A stretch of DNA of 64,000 nt from positions 1-64,000 of the forward strand of contig CALXAT010000008.1 of NCBI GenBank assembly GCA_944386365.1, read 5' to 3'. The stretch is from an uncultured Clostridia bacterium. GTDB lineage: Bacteria; Bacillota; Clostridia; TANB77; CAG-508. Of the stretch, positions 37,821-45,896 are shown in pieces; the stretch's first letter is position 1; the number at the start of each line of letters is the position of its first letter. The notes below the pieces were generated by a model, which did not search any database, had not been told where the DNA came from, and saw only the letters and a program-made list of their open reading frames with translations. The translations under genes and the position numbers were made by a program.

Positions 37821-39137
37821 ATGAAAAACTTTTTTATTGTATGTGCAATGAAGATTTTAAATATTGCGCTAAAGCTATTGGGAAAGCACGGAGGTAACTT
37901 TTTAGGAAAAATTGCTTTTGATTGGAATCCTGAAATTTTTAAATATTTCAAAGTAAATTGTCCAGTTATTGCTGTTACTGCAACAAATGGAAAAACTATG
38001 ACCAATAATGCAATTGGCTATGTTTTTCAAACTGCTGGAAAGAAAGTCATTAGTAATAAAGAAGGAAATAACATGGAAACGGGTATTCTTTCTACTTTAT
38101 TAAAATCTTGTACCTTAACAGGAAAAATTAAGGCTGATTATTTAGTTTTTGAAGTAGATGAAGGCTATGTACCAGTTGTATTTAAAGATTTTCGATTAGA
38201 TACTTTAGTTATCTTAGATTTCTTTAGAGACCAATTAGATAGAAATGGTGAAGTAGAATCCTTAATTTTGAAAATCAATGATTTTCTAAAAACATATACA
38301 GGCAATTTGGTCTTAAACAATGATGACCCAAATGTTGCAAGATTAGGAAAGGCAAATCCAGATAATCCAAATATCTATTATTTTCATGTAGACAGATACC
38401 CATATGCAACAGATGACATGAAAGAAGCAGGAGAAGGAAAATTCTGTCCATTTTGTAAGACACGTTTGGAATATGAATATTATCAATATTCTCATATTGG
38501 AAAATTTAAATGTCCAAATTGTGGATATGGTGATAATGAAATTTATAAAGAAACTAAAAACATTAATCTTAAAGAAATGACTTTTGAAGTTGATGATGTT
38601 TTATATAAAATCAAATCAAATAGTATTTATATTATTTATAATTTTACAGCCGTTATCGCTTGTTGTTCTTTATATAATATTGATACGAAATATATGCAAG
38701 AGGCATTATCAAAATTCGAATTAAACAATGGTCGATTAGAAAAATTAGTGATTAAAAATGCCCCTACAATTATAAACTTAGCTAAAAATCCAACTGGTGC
38801 TAATGTTAGTTTACGATTATTAAATGAAGATGATGATGAAAAAGAGCTATTATTTGTTTTAAATGATAATAAAGCAGATGGTTTTGATGTTTCTTGGATT
38901 TGGGATATTAATTTTGACAATTTAAACAATGTAAAAAGAGTAGTAACTGCTGGAACAAGGGGTTATGATATTGCCATTAGAATTAAGACAGCAGGATTTG
39001 ATGAAAATAAAATAGAAGCTTATCTTGATTTAGAGCAAGCTGTAAAAGCTTTATATACGAATACAACCAAGAAATATGTCATTGCCAATTATACATCTTT
39101 ACAACCTACTAGAACAGAAATTTTGAAATTAAAATAG
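37821..39137 (+). CDS. murT: Lipid II isoglutaminyl synthase, Mur ligase-like subunit
   Basis: 438 residues. Mur-ligase ATP loop ATNGKTMTNNA around 54-64, and a zinc ribbon (CPFCKTRLEYEYYQYSHIGK, then CPNC) inserted in the central domain around 212-236, which is the hallmark of MurT. The C-terminal DUF1727 domain has VSWIWDINF and RGYDIAIRIK. With GatD it amidates D-Glu of lipid II to D-isoGln. GatD follows 13 bases downstream. Confidence 0.95.
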   Translation: MKNFFIVCAMKILNIALKLLGKHGGNFLGKIAFDWNPEIFKYFKVNCPVIAVTATNGKTMTNNAIGYVFQTAGKKVISNKEGNNMETGILSTLLKSCTLTGKIKADYLVFEVDEGYVPVVFKDFRLDTLVILDFFRDQLDRNGEVESLILKINDFLKTYTGNLVLNNDDPNVARLGKANPDNPNIYYFHVDRYPYATDDMKEAGEGKFCPFCKTRLEYEYYQYSHIGKFKCPNCGYGDNEIYKETKNINLKEMTFEVDDVLYKIKSNSIYIIYNFTAVIACCSLYNIDTKYMQEALSKFELNNGRLEKLVIKNAPTIINLAKNPTGANVSLRLLNEDDDEKELLFVLNDNKADGFDVSWIWDINFDNLNNVKRVVTAGTRGYDIAIRIKTAGFDENKIEAYLDLEQAVKALYTNTTKKYVIANYTSLQPTRTEILKLK

Positions 39138-39150
39138 GAGTGAAATAGTA

Positions 39151-39891
39151 ATGAAAGAACTAAAAATATTATACTTATACCCTGATATGCTAGAGCTATA
39201 TGGTGATTATGGAAATATACAAGTATTAACTTATCGTTTGAAAAAGCGTGGATTTGATTGTATTGTTGATAAATATTCTATTGGTGATGAAAAACCGGAT
39301 TTTAAAAGTTATGATATCATCTTTGCAGGTGGTGGCGCCGATAATGAACAGAGTATCTTATCCAAAGATTTAGTGCAATATAAAGAAGAACTCAAAGAAG
39401 CTGAAAATGAAGGTGTATTCTTTTTACTTATTTGTGGTGCTTACCAATTATTTGGTAAATATTATAAAGGAGTTGAAGGAAATATTATCCCTGGATTAGA
39501 AGTATTTCCATATTATACAGAAGCAATTGCGGATAGAAAAAAGAGATGTATTGGAAATATCGTGCTTGATGTTTCTTTAAATGGAACGGAAACCAAAGTC
39601 ATTGGATTTGAAAATCATGGTGGACAAACTTATGATATTCCTACACCTTTTGGAAAAGTTTTATTTGGAAATGGAAATAAATTTGGGGATACAGAAGAAG
39701 GCTTTTTTAAAGAAAATGTCATTGCAACTTACTTACATGGTCCTCTTCTTTCTAAAAACCCTGAACTTGCTGATTATATTATTAAACATTGTTTAGATAG
39801 AAAATATCAAGAAGATATTACTTTAGAACCTTTAAATGATGAATTTGAAAATTTATGCCGAAAACAATTATTAGATAGATTTTTAAACTAA
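39151..39891 (+). CDS. gatD: Lipid II isoglutaminyl synthase, glutamine amidotransferase subunit
   Basis: 246 residues, a CobB/CobQ-type class I glutaminase. The catalytic Cys is in LLICGAYQLFG around 92-102, with His in ATYLHGPLLSKNPELADY around 192-209. GFENHGGQTYD around 151-161 is typical. It supplies ammonia to MurT. Ends before a bidirectional terminator. Confidence 0.95.
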   Translation: MKELKILYLYPDMLELYGDYGNIQVLTYRLKKRGFDCIVDKYSIGDEKPDFKSYDIIFAGGGADNEQSILSKDLVQYKEELKEAENEGVFFLLICGAYQLFGKYYKGVEGNIIPGLEVFPYYTEAIADRKKRCIGNIVLDVSLNGTETKVIGFENHGGQTYDIPTPFGKVLFGNGNKFGDTEEGFFKENVIATYLHGPLLSKNPELADYIIKHCLDRKYQEDITLEPLNDEFENLCRKQLLDRFLN

Positions 39892-39970
39892 AAAGGGGGA
39901 TTTTAGGAACGGACTCATTTTTCCCTTTCTATTTATATATATAATAAGGATCTTGCTGTCTAAGACAATA

Positions 39971-40020
39971 AAATACCGGGCGAAATCATCTGATACTACC
40001 AAATGATTTGCCCGGTATTT
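39971..40020. terminator. Bidirectional terminator
   Basis: AAATACCGGGC and GCCCGGTATTT pair, with inner AAATCAT/ATGATTT. Poly-T lies on both strands; it serves gatD on the plus strand and the gene at 40032 on the minus strand. Confidence 0.88.
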
Positions 40021-40031
40021 TTGAGTGAATA

Positions 40032-40397
40032 TTATGCTTTATCGAAAAAAATCTCGTAGACTTTTGATTCCTGTACTTCTCTACTTAATTTATAAAGCAT
40101 TTGTTTTTCCGCATCCAAAACATATCTTGCTCCTGCTTTTGAATGGCAACATTCTTTCAATATTGCTTTTGTTAAGACAGCTACAGCTTCGTAAACTGTT
40201 AATACATTATCATTATGCATAATGATTTTTTCAATTTCTTCATATGAATTACAATCTTCTATGACTTTTTTCCACCGATTCAGAAAGCTTTGTATTTCCA
40301 CGAGTTCACTAAGTCCCTCCTGCTGTCCTATTTTTTCCTCAAGTAGATTTGCCAATTTAGTATCTTCCTCAACTTTTTTTACTGCTTCTTCACTCAT
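40032..40397 (-). CDS. Orphan protein of unknown function, atypical composition
   Basis: 121 residues, almost entirely helical and highly charged, with no recognised domain. It starts MSEEAVKKVEEDTK behind a perfect AGGAGG. An in-frame CGG (40277-40275) lies in SFLNRWKKVIED and makes sense as Arg. Codons such as CTG, GAG, CAG and CTC are more common than in neighbours, so it may be acquired. Two Cys (ECC) lie near residue 84. Confidence 0.6.
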   Translation of the reverse strand: MSEEAVKKVEEDTKLANLLEEKIGQQEGLSELVEIQSFLNRWKKVIEDCNSYEEIEKIIMHNDNVLTVYEAVAVLTKAILKECCHSKAGARYVLDAEKQMLYKLSREVQESKVYEIFFDKA

Positions 40398-40515
40398 AAG
40401 TCTCTTCCTCCTATTTATACTTTATTTCTTGTTGCCCGAGTCTTTTCGTTTAAATAGGAAAATCCTAATAAATGACTCTATATTCCATTATACTCTACTT
40501 TTATTGATTTTTCAA

Positions 40516-40546
40516 TGTCCAATTGGGGACGTTTCCTTTTGGACAC
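40516..40546 (+). repeat. REP-related hairpin G, at the nrdG stop
   Basis: TGTCCAA...TTGGACA around GGGGACGTTTCC. It shares the GGGGACGT start with the REP family, is derived, and abuts the nrdG stop codon. Confidence 0.55.
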
Positions 40547-41067
40547 TACAATTTAAATTCCACTGGTTTATGTTCTTTTAAACTTTCTTGAACATCTAAT
40601 ATTCTTTGATTTGAAGAGCCTCTAAATCTAAGGCTTAAATCTTTTTTATCTTCTTCAAATTTACCATCTACCATAACATCTATATATTTTAATAATTCTT
40701 TTGTGGTTTCATTATTAGGAGCCATTTTCCCCACAACATCTTTTTCAAAATCAAATCCTGTATAACACCATATATCTTTATCTGGAAATTTCTCTTTTAC
40801 TTTTTTTACTAATGGTAATAATCCTTCTTGATTTTGTTTTTCTAATGGTTCTCCTCCTAAAAGAGATAATCCTGAAATATAGTCATGATCTAAATAGTTA
40901 AGCACTTGGTCTATTTGTTTATCTGTAAATTTATCACCATAATTAAAATCCCAAGCACATTCATTAAAGCATCCTTTGCAGTGATGATTACAGCCACTTA
41001 CAAATACAGATACTCTAACTCCTTCTCCATTTGCTACATCTACTCTTTTTATATCTGCATAATTCAT
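40546..41067 (-). CDS. nrdG: Anaerobic ribonucleotide reductase activating protein
   Basis: 173 residues. The radical-SAM cluster motif is CNHHCKGC (residues 26-33). GLSLLGGEPL around 66-75 and WCYTGFDFE around 100-108 are typical of NrdG. It generates the glycyl radical on NrdD. It lies 74 bases after nrdD, with a hairpin in between. Confidence 0.95.
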   Translation of the reverse strand: MNYADIKRVDVANGEGVRVSVFVSGCNHHCKGCFNECAWDFNYGDKFTDKQIDQVLNYLDHDYISGLSLLGGEPLEKQNQEGLLPLVKKVKEKFPDKDIWCYTGFDFEKDVVGKMAPNNETTKELLKYIDVMVDGKFEEDKKDLSLRFRGSSNQRILDVQESLKEHKPVEFKL

Positions 41068-41111
41068 AGTTTCTCCCTCTTTTCTCCTTTAATGGTTTAT
41101 TTGTTGGGAAT

Positions 41112-41140
41112 AAAAAAGGGAATTAGACATTCCCTTTTTT
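41112..41140 (-). terminator. Hairpin between nrdD and nrdG
   Basis: AAAAAAGGGAAT and ATTCCCTTTTTT pair around a 5-base loop. It would reduce nrdG expression relative to nrdD if it acts as a partial terminator. Confidence 0.75.
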
Positions 41141-41141
41141 A

Positions 41142-43268
41142 TTATAAATGTAATACTCTTTGTTTTATTTCTTTTGTCTTTCCTGCATTCCAGAAGTTTT
41201 CTCCTAAATATCCACAAGTTCTTCTAACAACTGTCATTTTTGAGTGATCCTTGTTTCCACAATTTGGGCATTCCCATTCATTATTTTCATTAATAATAAT
41301 CTCTCCATCAAATCCACAAACATGACAATAATCAGATTTTGTATTAAATTCAGCATATTGAATATTATCATAAATAAATTTAACCGCTGTTTCTAATGCA
41401 TCTATATTCTTTTGCATATTTGGTATTTCTATATAAGATATAGCACCACCTGAAGATATTTTTTGGAATTCGCTTTCAAATGCAAGTTTTGCAAATGCAT
41501 CAATTTTCTCTCTTACATCTACATGGTATGAGTTTGTATAATATCCTTTATCTGTAACATCCTTAATTGTACCAAATTTCTCTTTATCGATTCTAGCAAA
41601 TTTATAGCATAAACTTTCTGCTGGTGTTCCATATAATGCAAATCCAATATTGGTTTCTTTTTTCCATCTATCTACTGTTTCTCTTAAATGTTTCATAACT
41701 TTAATTGCAAAATCATGTCCTTCTGGTGTTGTATGTGATACACCTTTCATTAATTTTGTCATTTCGTATACACCAATATATCCTAGAGAAATTGTTGAAT
41801 ATCCACCATATAATAATTTGTCTATTTTTTCGCCTTTCTTTAATCTTGCAATTGCTCCATATTGCCAGTGAATTGGGCTAATGTCTGAATGGGTTCCTAA
41901 TAATGCATAATGTCTACACATTAAAGCTTCTTTACATAGTTCTAGTCTTTCATCTAATAATTTCCAGAATTTATCTTCATCACCATCTGCAATAATAGCA
42001 ACTTGTGGTAAATTGATACTAACAACACCTTGGTTAAATCTTCCTTCAAATTTATAATTTCCATTTTCATCTTTCCAAGGTGATAAGAAACTTCTGCATC
42101 CCATTGGGCTAAATACATTACCTTCATAGTTTTCTCTCATTTTCTTAGCTGAAATGTAATCTGGATACATTCTCTTTGCTGAACATTTAACAGCCAATTT
42201 TGTTAAATAATCATATTCTCCACCTTTTAAGCAGTTAAATTCATCTAATACATAAACTAACTTTGGAAATGCTGGTGTAACATATACACCTGCTTCATTT
42301 TTAATACCTTGATATCTTTGTCTTAATACCTCTTCAATAATCATAGCATTTTCTTTTATATATGGATCTCCCTTTTCTAGGTGTAAGAATAAGGTTACAA
42401 ATGGAGATTGACCATTCGTTGTCATTAATGTATTGATTTGATATTGAATTGTTTGTACACCAGCTTTTAATTCTGCTTTTAATCTATCTTGTACTAAATC
42501 TTCTATAACATCATCAGATAATTTACCCTTATATTTTTTCTCTATTTCTGCCTTAAATTTATTGTAACTCTTTCTTAAGTATTTTCCTAGATGTTTTAAA
42601 TCAACTGATTGTCCACCATATTGATTACTTGCAACTGCTGCAATAATTTGTGTTGTAACTGTACATGCTACTTGGAAGCTCTTTGGACTTTCTATCATTT
42701 TTCCATTCATAACGGTTCCATTATCTAACATGTCTGCTATGTTAATTAAGCAACAGTTAAAGATTGGTTGTACAAAGTAGTCTGCGTCGTGGAAATGTAA
42801 AACTCCGTCAGCATCTGCTTTTGCAATTTTTTCTGGTAATAATAATCTTCTTGTTAAATCTCTTGATACTTCACCTGCAATATAATCTCTCTGTGTTGAA
42901 GCAAGTAACGTATTTTTATTTGAATTTTCTTCTGCTAGTTCTTTATTTTCATTTCTAATTAATCCTAATATGGTTTCGTCTGTTGTATTTTGTTTTCTGA
43001 CTAATGCTCTTGTATATCTATAAACAATATACTTTTTAGCTAACTCATATTTTTCAATTTCCATTAATTTTTGCTCAATGATATCTTGGATATCTTCAAC
43101 TAACATTCTCTTTTTATTTAAATCTTCTATATATTGAATAATTCCTTTTATATCTTCCTTATTCGCTCTTTCTTTTGGTTTTACCTCTTGATTTGCTTTT
43201 TCAATTGCTGTTTGAATTTTTGCTCTGTCATAATCTACAGCTCTTCCATCCCTCTTAATAACTTTCAT
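41142..43268 (-). CDS. nrdD: Anaerobic ribonucleoside-triphosphate reductase
   Basis: 708 residues. An ATP-cone lies at residues 1-90 (KRDGRAVDYDRAKIQTAIEK). The glycyl radical motif is RRTCGYLGENFWNAGK near the C-terminus (around 682-697), preceded by a zinc ribbon (CHVCGFDGE, CPNCG). It reduces NTPs to dNTPs without oxygen. Minus-strand TATAAT at 43306-43301 is the likely promoter -10, with an operator palindrome centred about 41 bases upstream of the predicted start of transcription. Confidence 0.96.
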   Translation of the reverse strand: MKVIKRDGRAVDYDRAKIQTAIEKANQEVKPKERANKEDIKGIIQYIEDLNKKRMLVEDIQDIIEQKLMEIEKYELAKKYIVYRYTRALVRKQNTTDETILGLIRNENKELAEENSNKNTLLASTQRDYIAGEVSRDLTRRLLLPEKIAKADADGVLHFHDADYFVQPIFNCCLINIADMLDNGTVMNGKMIESPKSFQVACTVTTQIIAAVASNQYGGQSVDLKHLGKYLRKSYNKFKAEIEKKYKGKLSDDVIEDLVQDRLKAELKAGVQTIQYQINTLMTTNGQSPFVTLFLHLEKGDPYIKENAMIIEEVLRQRYQGIKNEAGVYVTPAFPKLVYVLDEFNCLKGGEYDYLTKLAVKCSAKRMYPDYISAKKMRENYEGNVFSPMGCRSFLSPWKDENGNYKFEGRFNQGVVSINLPQVAIIADGDEDKFWKLLDERLELCKEALMCRHYALLGTHSDISPIHWQYGAIARLKKGEKIDKLLYGGYSTISLGYIGVYEMTKLMKGVSHTTPEGHDFAIKVMKHLRETVDRWKKETNIGFALYGTPAESLCYKFARIDKEKFGTIKDVTDKGYYTNSYHVDVREKIDAFAKLAFESEFQKISSGGAISYIEIPNMQKNIDALETAVKFIYDNIQYAEFNTKSDYCHVCGFDGEIIINENNEWECPNCGNKDHSKMTVVRRTCGYLGENFWNAGKTKEIKQRVLHL

Positions 43269-43327
43269 TTCACATTTCCTCCTTCGATTAGTATGGTTAC
43301 ATTATACCGCTACAATTTTTATTTTCC

Positions 43328-43341
43328 GTTGCAAAAGCAAC
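43328..43341. promoter_or_regulatory. Palindromic operator 1 (nrdDG promoter)
   Basis: GTTGCAAAAGCAAC. Relative to the nrdD -10 (TATAAT, 43306-43301 on the minus strand) the centre lies at about -40.5 to -41.5, the class II activation position for Crp/Fnr proteins. Confidence 0.72.
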
Positions 43342-43450
43342 ACATTATGAAAAAAAATTTTTTTCACTTTCTAAATGCTTTTCTCTCTAAGCTTTTTTCT
43401 TATGTTACAAATATATTACAAAAATATTACAAATTTGTTTCTTTGTTTTT

Positions 43451-43464
43451 GTTGCTTTTGCAAC
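43451..43464. promoter_or_regulatory. Palindromic operator 2 (regulator promoter)
   Basis: GTTGCTTTTGCAAC, the reverse complement of operator 1. It lies 10 bases before TATAAT (43475-43480) of the regulator gene, so binding would block that promoter. Confidence 0.72.
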
Positions 43465-43509
43465 TTATTTATTGTATAATGCTTATGTAATTTTTAAGGA
43501 GGTAAACAC

Positions 43510-44142
43510 GTGAACACCAATTTTGATATGCAAAACTTCATTCTTGATTTTTCTAATTCTTGTCAAAAACAGCAAAAAAAAATCTTTAGCAAAAATGAAG
43601 TTGTAACAACCTATATTAAAAACCGAAATCAATTATGTATATTATTAGATGGACATGCTGATTTGGTGCGTTATGATTTAAATGGTAATCGAACTATTGT
43701 AGAACATTTTTCAAAGAATGCACTTTTTGGTGAAGTATTTTATACTATTACAACCAATAATGAATTATTAGTTGAAGCCAAATCTAATTGTACGGTTCTT
43801 TTTTATATTTATGATGATATTTTTCATAAATGTAAAAACAATTGTAAGTTTCATCAGACTTTATCTGAAAATTTACCTCAACTCATTTTAAACAAAGTAA
43901 CAGATTTAAATATGCGAATTGAATTATTAACCAAAAGATCTACAAGAGACAAATTATTAGGATATTTTTCTTTGCTTTCTACTAGAAATTTAAGTAAATC
44001 CTTTGAATTACCTTTTTCTCTCACCGATTTAGCAGATTATTTAAGTGTTGATAGAAGTGCTATGATGAGAGAATTAAAATTACTAAAAGAAGATGGTTTT
44101 ATTCAAAAAATAGGAAATCGAATTATTTTACTTTATAAATAA
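43510..44142 (+). CDS. Crp/Fnr family transcriptional regulator
   Basis: 210 residues from GTG 43510, behind AGGAGGT. A cyclic-nucleotide-binding-like beta-roll spans residues 20-120 (LLDGHADLVRYDLNGNR). The C-terminal Crp-type helix-turn-helix is LTDLADYLSVDRSAMMRELK (around 175-194). A few Cys are present but no obvious four-Cys N-terminal Fe-S motif. It is divergent from nrdDG with two matching palindromes between, so it probably controls nrdDG and itself. Confidence 0.9.
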   Translation: MNTNFDMQNFILDFSNSCQKQQKKIFSKNEVVTTYIKNRNQLCILLDGHADLVRYDLNGNRTIVEHFSKNALFGEVFYTITTNNELLVEAKSNCTVLFYIYDDIFHKCKNNCKFHQTLSENLPQLILNKVTDLNMRIELLTKRSTRDKLLGYFSLLSTRNLSKSFELPFSLTDLADYLSVDRSAMMRELKLLKEDGFIQKIGNRIILLYK

Positions 44143-44164
44143 TGACTACTAAAATATAAAATAA

Positions 44165-44202
44165 AAAAGACCAAAAGTTACCTGTCTCTTTTGATCTTTT
44201 TT
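44165..44202. terminator. Bidirectional terminator between the Crp/Fnr gene and galE
   Basis: AAAAAAGACCAAAAG pairs with CTTTTGATCTTTTTTT, with one mismatch. The two genes converge here. Confidence 0.8.
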
Positions 44203-44204
44203 TG

Positions 44205-44221
44205 TCCATTTGGGCACGTCC
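44205..44221 (-). repeat. REP-related fragment H, at the galE stop
   Basis: TCCATTTGGGCACGTCCCT. It shares GCACGTCCC with the REP family and abuts the galE stop codon at 44222. Confidence 0.4.
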
Positions 44222-45229
44222 CTAATGTTCACTTTTTTGAATATAATTCCAAGAATCTAAACACATATCTTCTAGTGTTTTTTCTGCTTTCCATCCTAAT
44301 TCTTCCAATGCTTTTTTAGGATCTGCATAACAGGTTGCAATATCGCCTGCTCTTCTTGGTGCAATTTTATATGGTACTTTTCTTCCTGTAGCTTTTTCAA
44401 ATGCTTTTACCATATCTAATACACTATATCCTTTTCCTGTTCCTAAATTATAGATATATAAACCTTCTTTTTCTTTGTCTAATTTTTCTAAAGCTTTCAC
44501 ATGTCCTTTTGCTAAATCTACAACATGGATATAATCTCTAACACCTGTTCCATCTGGTGTATCATAGTCATTTCCAAATACAGATAATTCTTTTAGTGTA
44601 CCTGCTGCTACTCTGGCAACATATGGCATTAAGTTATTTGGTATTCCTTGTGGCTCTTCTCCAATTAATCCACTTTCATGTGCACCAACTGGATTGAAAT
44701 ATCTTAATATGCAAATATCCCATGTATTATCTGATATATATATATCTTTTAAAATTTGTTCAATAAATAATTTACTTGTACCATATGGGTTTGTAGTTCC
44801 ACCTGTCTTACAATCTTCTGTTATTGGAATCGTTTCTGGATCTCCATAAACCGTAGCTGATGAACTAAAAATAAATTTTTTACAATTATATTTTCTCATC
44901 GTGTCTAATAATACCAATGCCCCTGAAATATTATTCGTATAATATTCGATTGGTTTTTGAACAGACTCTCCTACTGCTTTAAATCCTGCAAAATTGATTA
45001 CTGCATCTATTTCATTTTCTTCAAAAACTTTTTCTAATTTTTCTCTGTCCATATAATTCATTTCATAAAACTTAAAATCTTTTCCCGTTATTTTCTTAAT
45101 AGCATCTAATACACTTGGTTTACTATTAGAAAAATCGTCTATGATAATAATTTCTTTTCCCGCATTTAATAATTCTACTGCTGTATGACTTCCTATAAAT
45201 CCAGCTCCCCCTGGTAATAATATTGCCAT
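44222..45229 (-). CDS. galE: UDP-glucose 4-epimerase
   Basis: 335 residues from ATG 45229, placed by AAAGGA at good spacing. Rossmann motif GGAGFIGSHTAVELL (residues 7-21), catalytic SSSATVYG and YGTSK (around 121-128 and 146-150), and RYFNPVGAHESGLIGE around 174-189, all typical of GalE. It interconverts UDP-glucose and UDP-galactose for surface polymers. Single gene with its own terminator. Confidence 0.95.
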   Translation of the reverse strand: MAILLPGGAGFIGSHTAVELLNAGKEIIIIDDFSNSKPSVLDAIKKITGKDFKFYEMNYMDREKLEKVFEENEIDAVINFAGFKAVGESVQKPIEYYTNNISGALVLLDTMRKYNCKKFIFSSSATVYGDPETIPITEDCKTGGTTNPYGTSKLFIEQILKDIYISDNTWDICILRYFNPVGAHESGLIGEEPQGIPNNLMPYVARVAAGTLKELSVFGNDYDTPDGTGVRDYIHVVDLAKGHVKALEKLDKEKEGLYIYNLGTGKGYSVLDMVKAFEKATGRKVPYKIAPRRAGDIATCYADPKKALEELGWKAEKTLEDMCLDSWNYIQKSEH

Positions 45230-45307
45230 AAAAATCATTCCTTTCTTTTTTATTTGTTTATATTATATTACTAGTTATAAAAAAGTACAAGTTCTATTTA
45301 TTAAAAA

Positions 45308-45336
45308 TTTACAAATTTATGTAAATATGGTATAAT
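45308..45336 (+). promoter_or_regulatory. Putative sigma-A promoter
   Basis: TTTACA (45308-45313), 17-base spacer, TATAAT (45331-45336). It drives the small gene at 45444, leaving an untranslated leader of about 100 bases. Confidence 0.75.
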
Positions 45337-45443
45337 GGTATAGAGATAGGTACGTTACCTAATGTAGCATTCTCATTGCCTTTTTTGGCAATTTTACATA
45401 GATGCAATACAATATAATAAGGGTGAAAGAGAGAGGGAAAAAA

Positions 45444-45842
45444 ATGGAAAAAACACGGAAAATCAAAAAAACTGTAAAGGCAATTATAATTGTAGGATTA
45501 CTCATTGCAGTAATATCGTTTGTTACCTCCCCACAGAAGGTAACTGATCAAGAGTTCATTGAAGAAACTCTGGAAACAGCAGATGACAGTACTTTTGCTA
45601 CTGAAAAAGAAATGCTTGCTGAGCTTGTGCAGAAATATTATGACTGTAATCCTGAGAAAGTAGTCTTTTTTGTAACTGCCCCCCAAAGTGGGTGGGATTA
45701 CCATGTCAATATCTACTATAAAACTGAGTCAAAAACTGACTCAGCAGAATGGTATAAAAAAAGTTTAGGATGGTTGTCTCCAAAAATCTCGCGAGAGTTA
45801 GACGACCTATTAATAAGGGTAGCTATGCACTCGCAACAATAA
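45444..45842 (+). CDS. Orphan secreted or membrane-anchored small protein, atypical composition
   Basis: 132 residues from ATG 45444 (GAGAGGG upstream). A basic start is followed by a membrane segment, AIIIVGLLIAVISFV (about 13-27), then an acidic outer part with one Cys. I recognise no family. The fifth codon is an in-frame CGG (45456-45458) and gives a normal lysine-rich leader as Arg; a +1 shift would stop after about six codons. Codons such as CTG, GAG, CAG, GTG and CCC are frequent compared with neighbours. Own promoter and a GC-rich terminator. Confidence 0.65.
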   Translation: MEKTRKIKKTVKAIIIVGLLIAVISFVTSPQKVTDQEFIEETLETADDSTFATEKEMLAELVQKYYDCNPEKVVFFVTAPQSGWDYHVNIYYKTESKTDSAEWYKKSLGWLSPKISRELDDLLIRVAMHSQQ

Positions 45843-45857
45843 TTGTTTTTTTTCACT

Positions 45858-45892
45858 AACCAAGCCCCACTGCAATGCGGTGGGGCTTGGTT
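45858..45892. terminator. GC-rich terminator
   Basis: AACCAAGCCCCAC pairs with GTGGGGCTTGGTT. Downstream of the orphan gene; also positioned to end cysS. Confidence 0.85.
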
Positions 45893-45896
45893 CTTG

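Noticed and set aside
39901..40031. A small gene between gatD and the orphan at 40032
   Set aside because: Only a long bidirectional terminator is visible.
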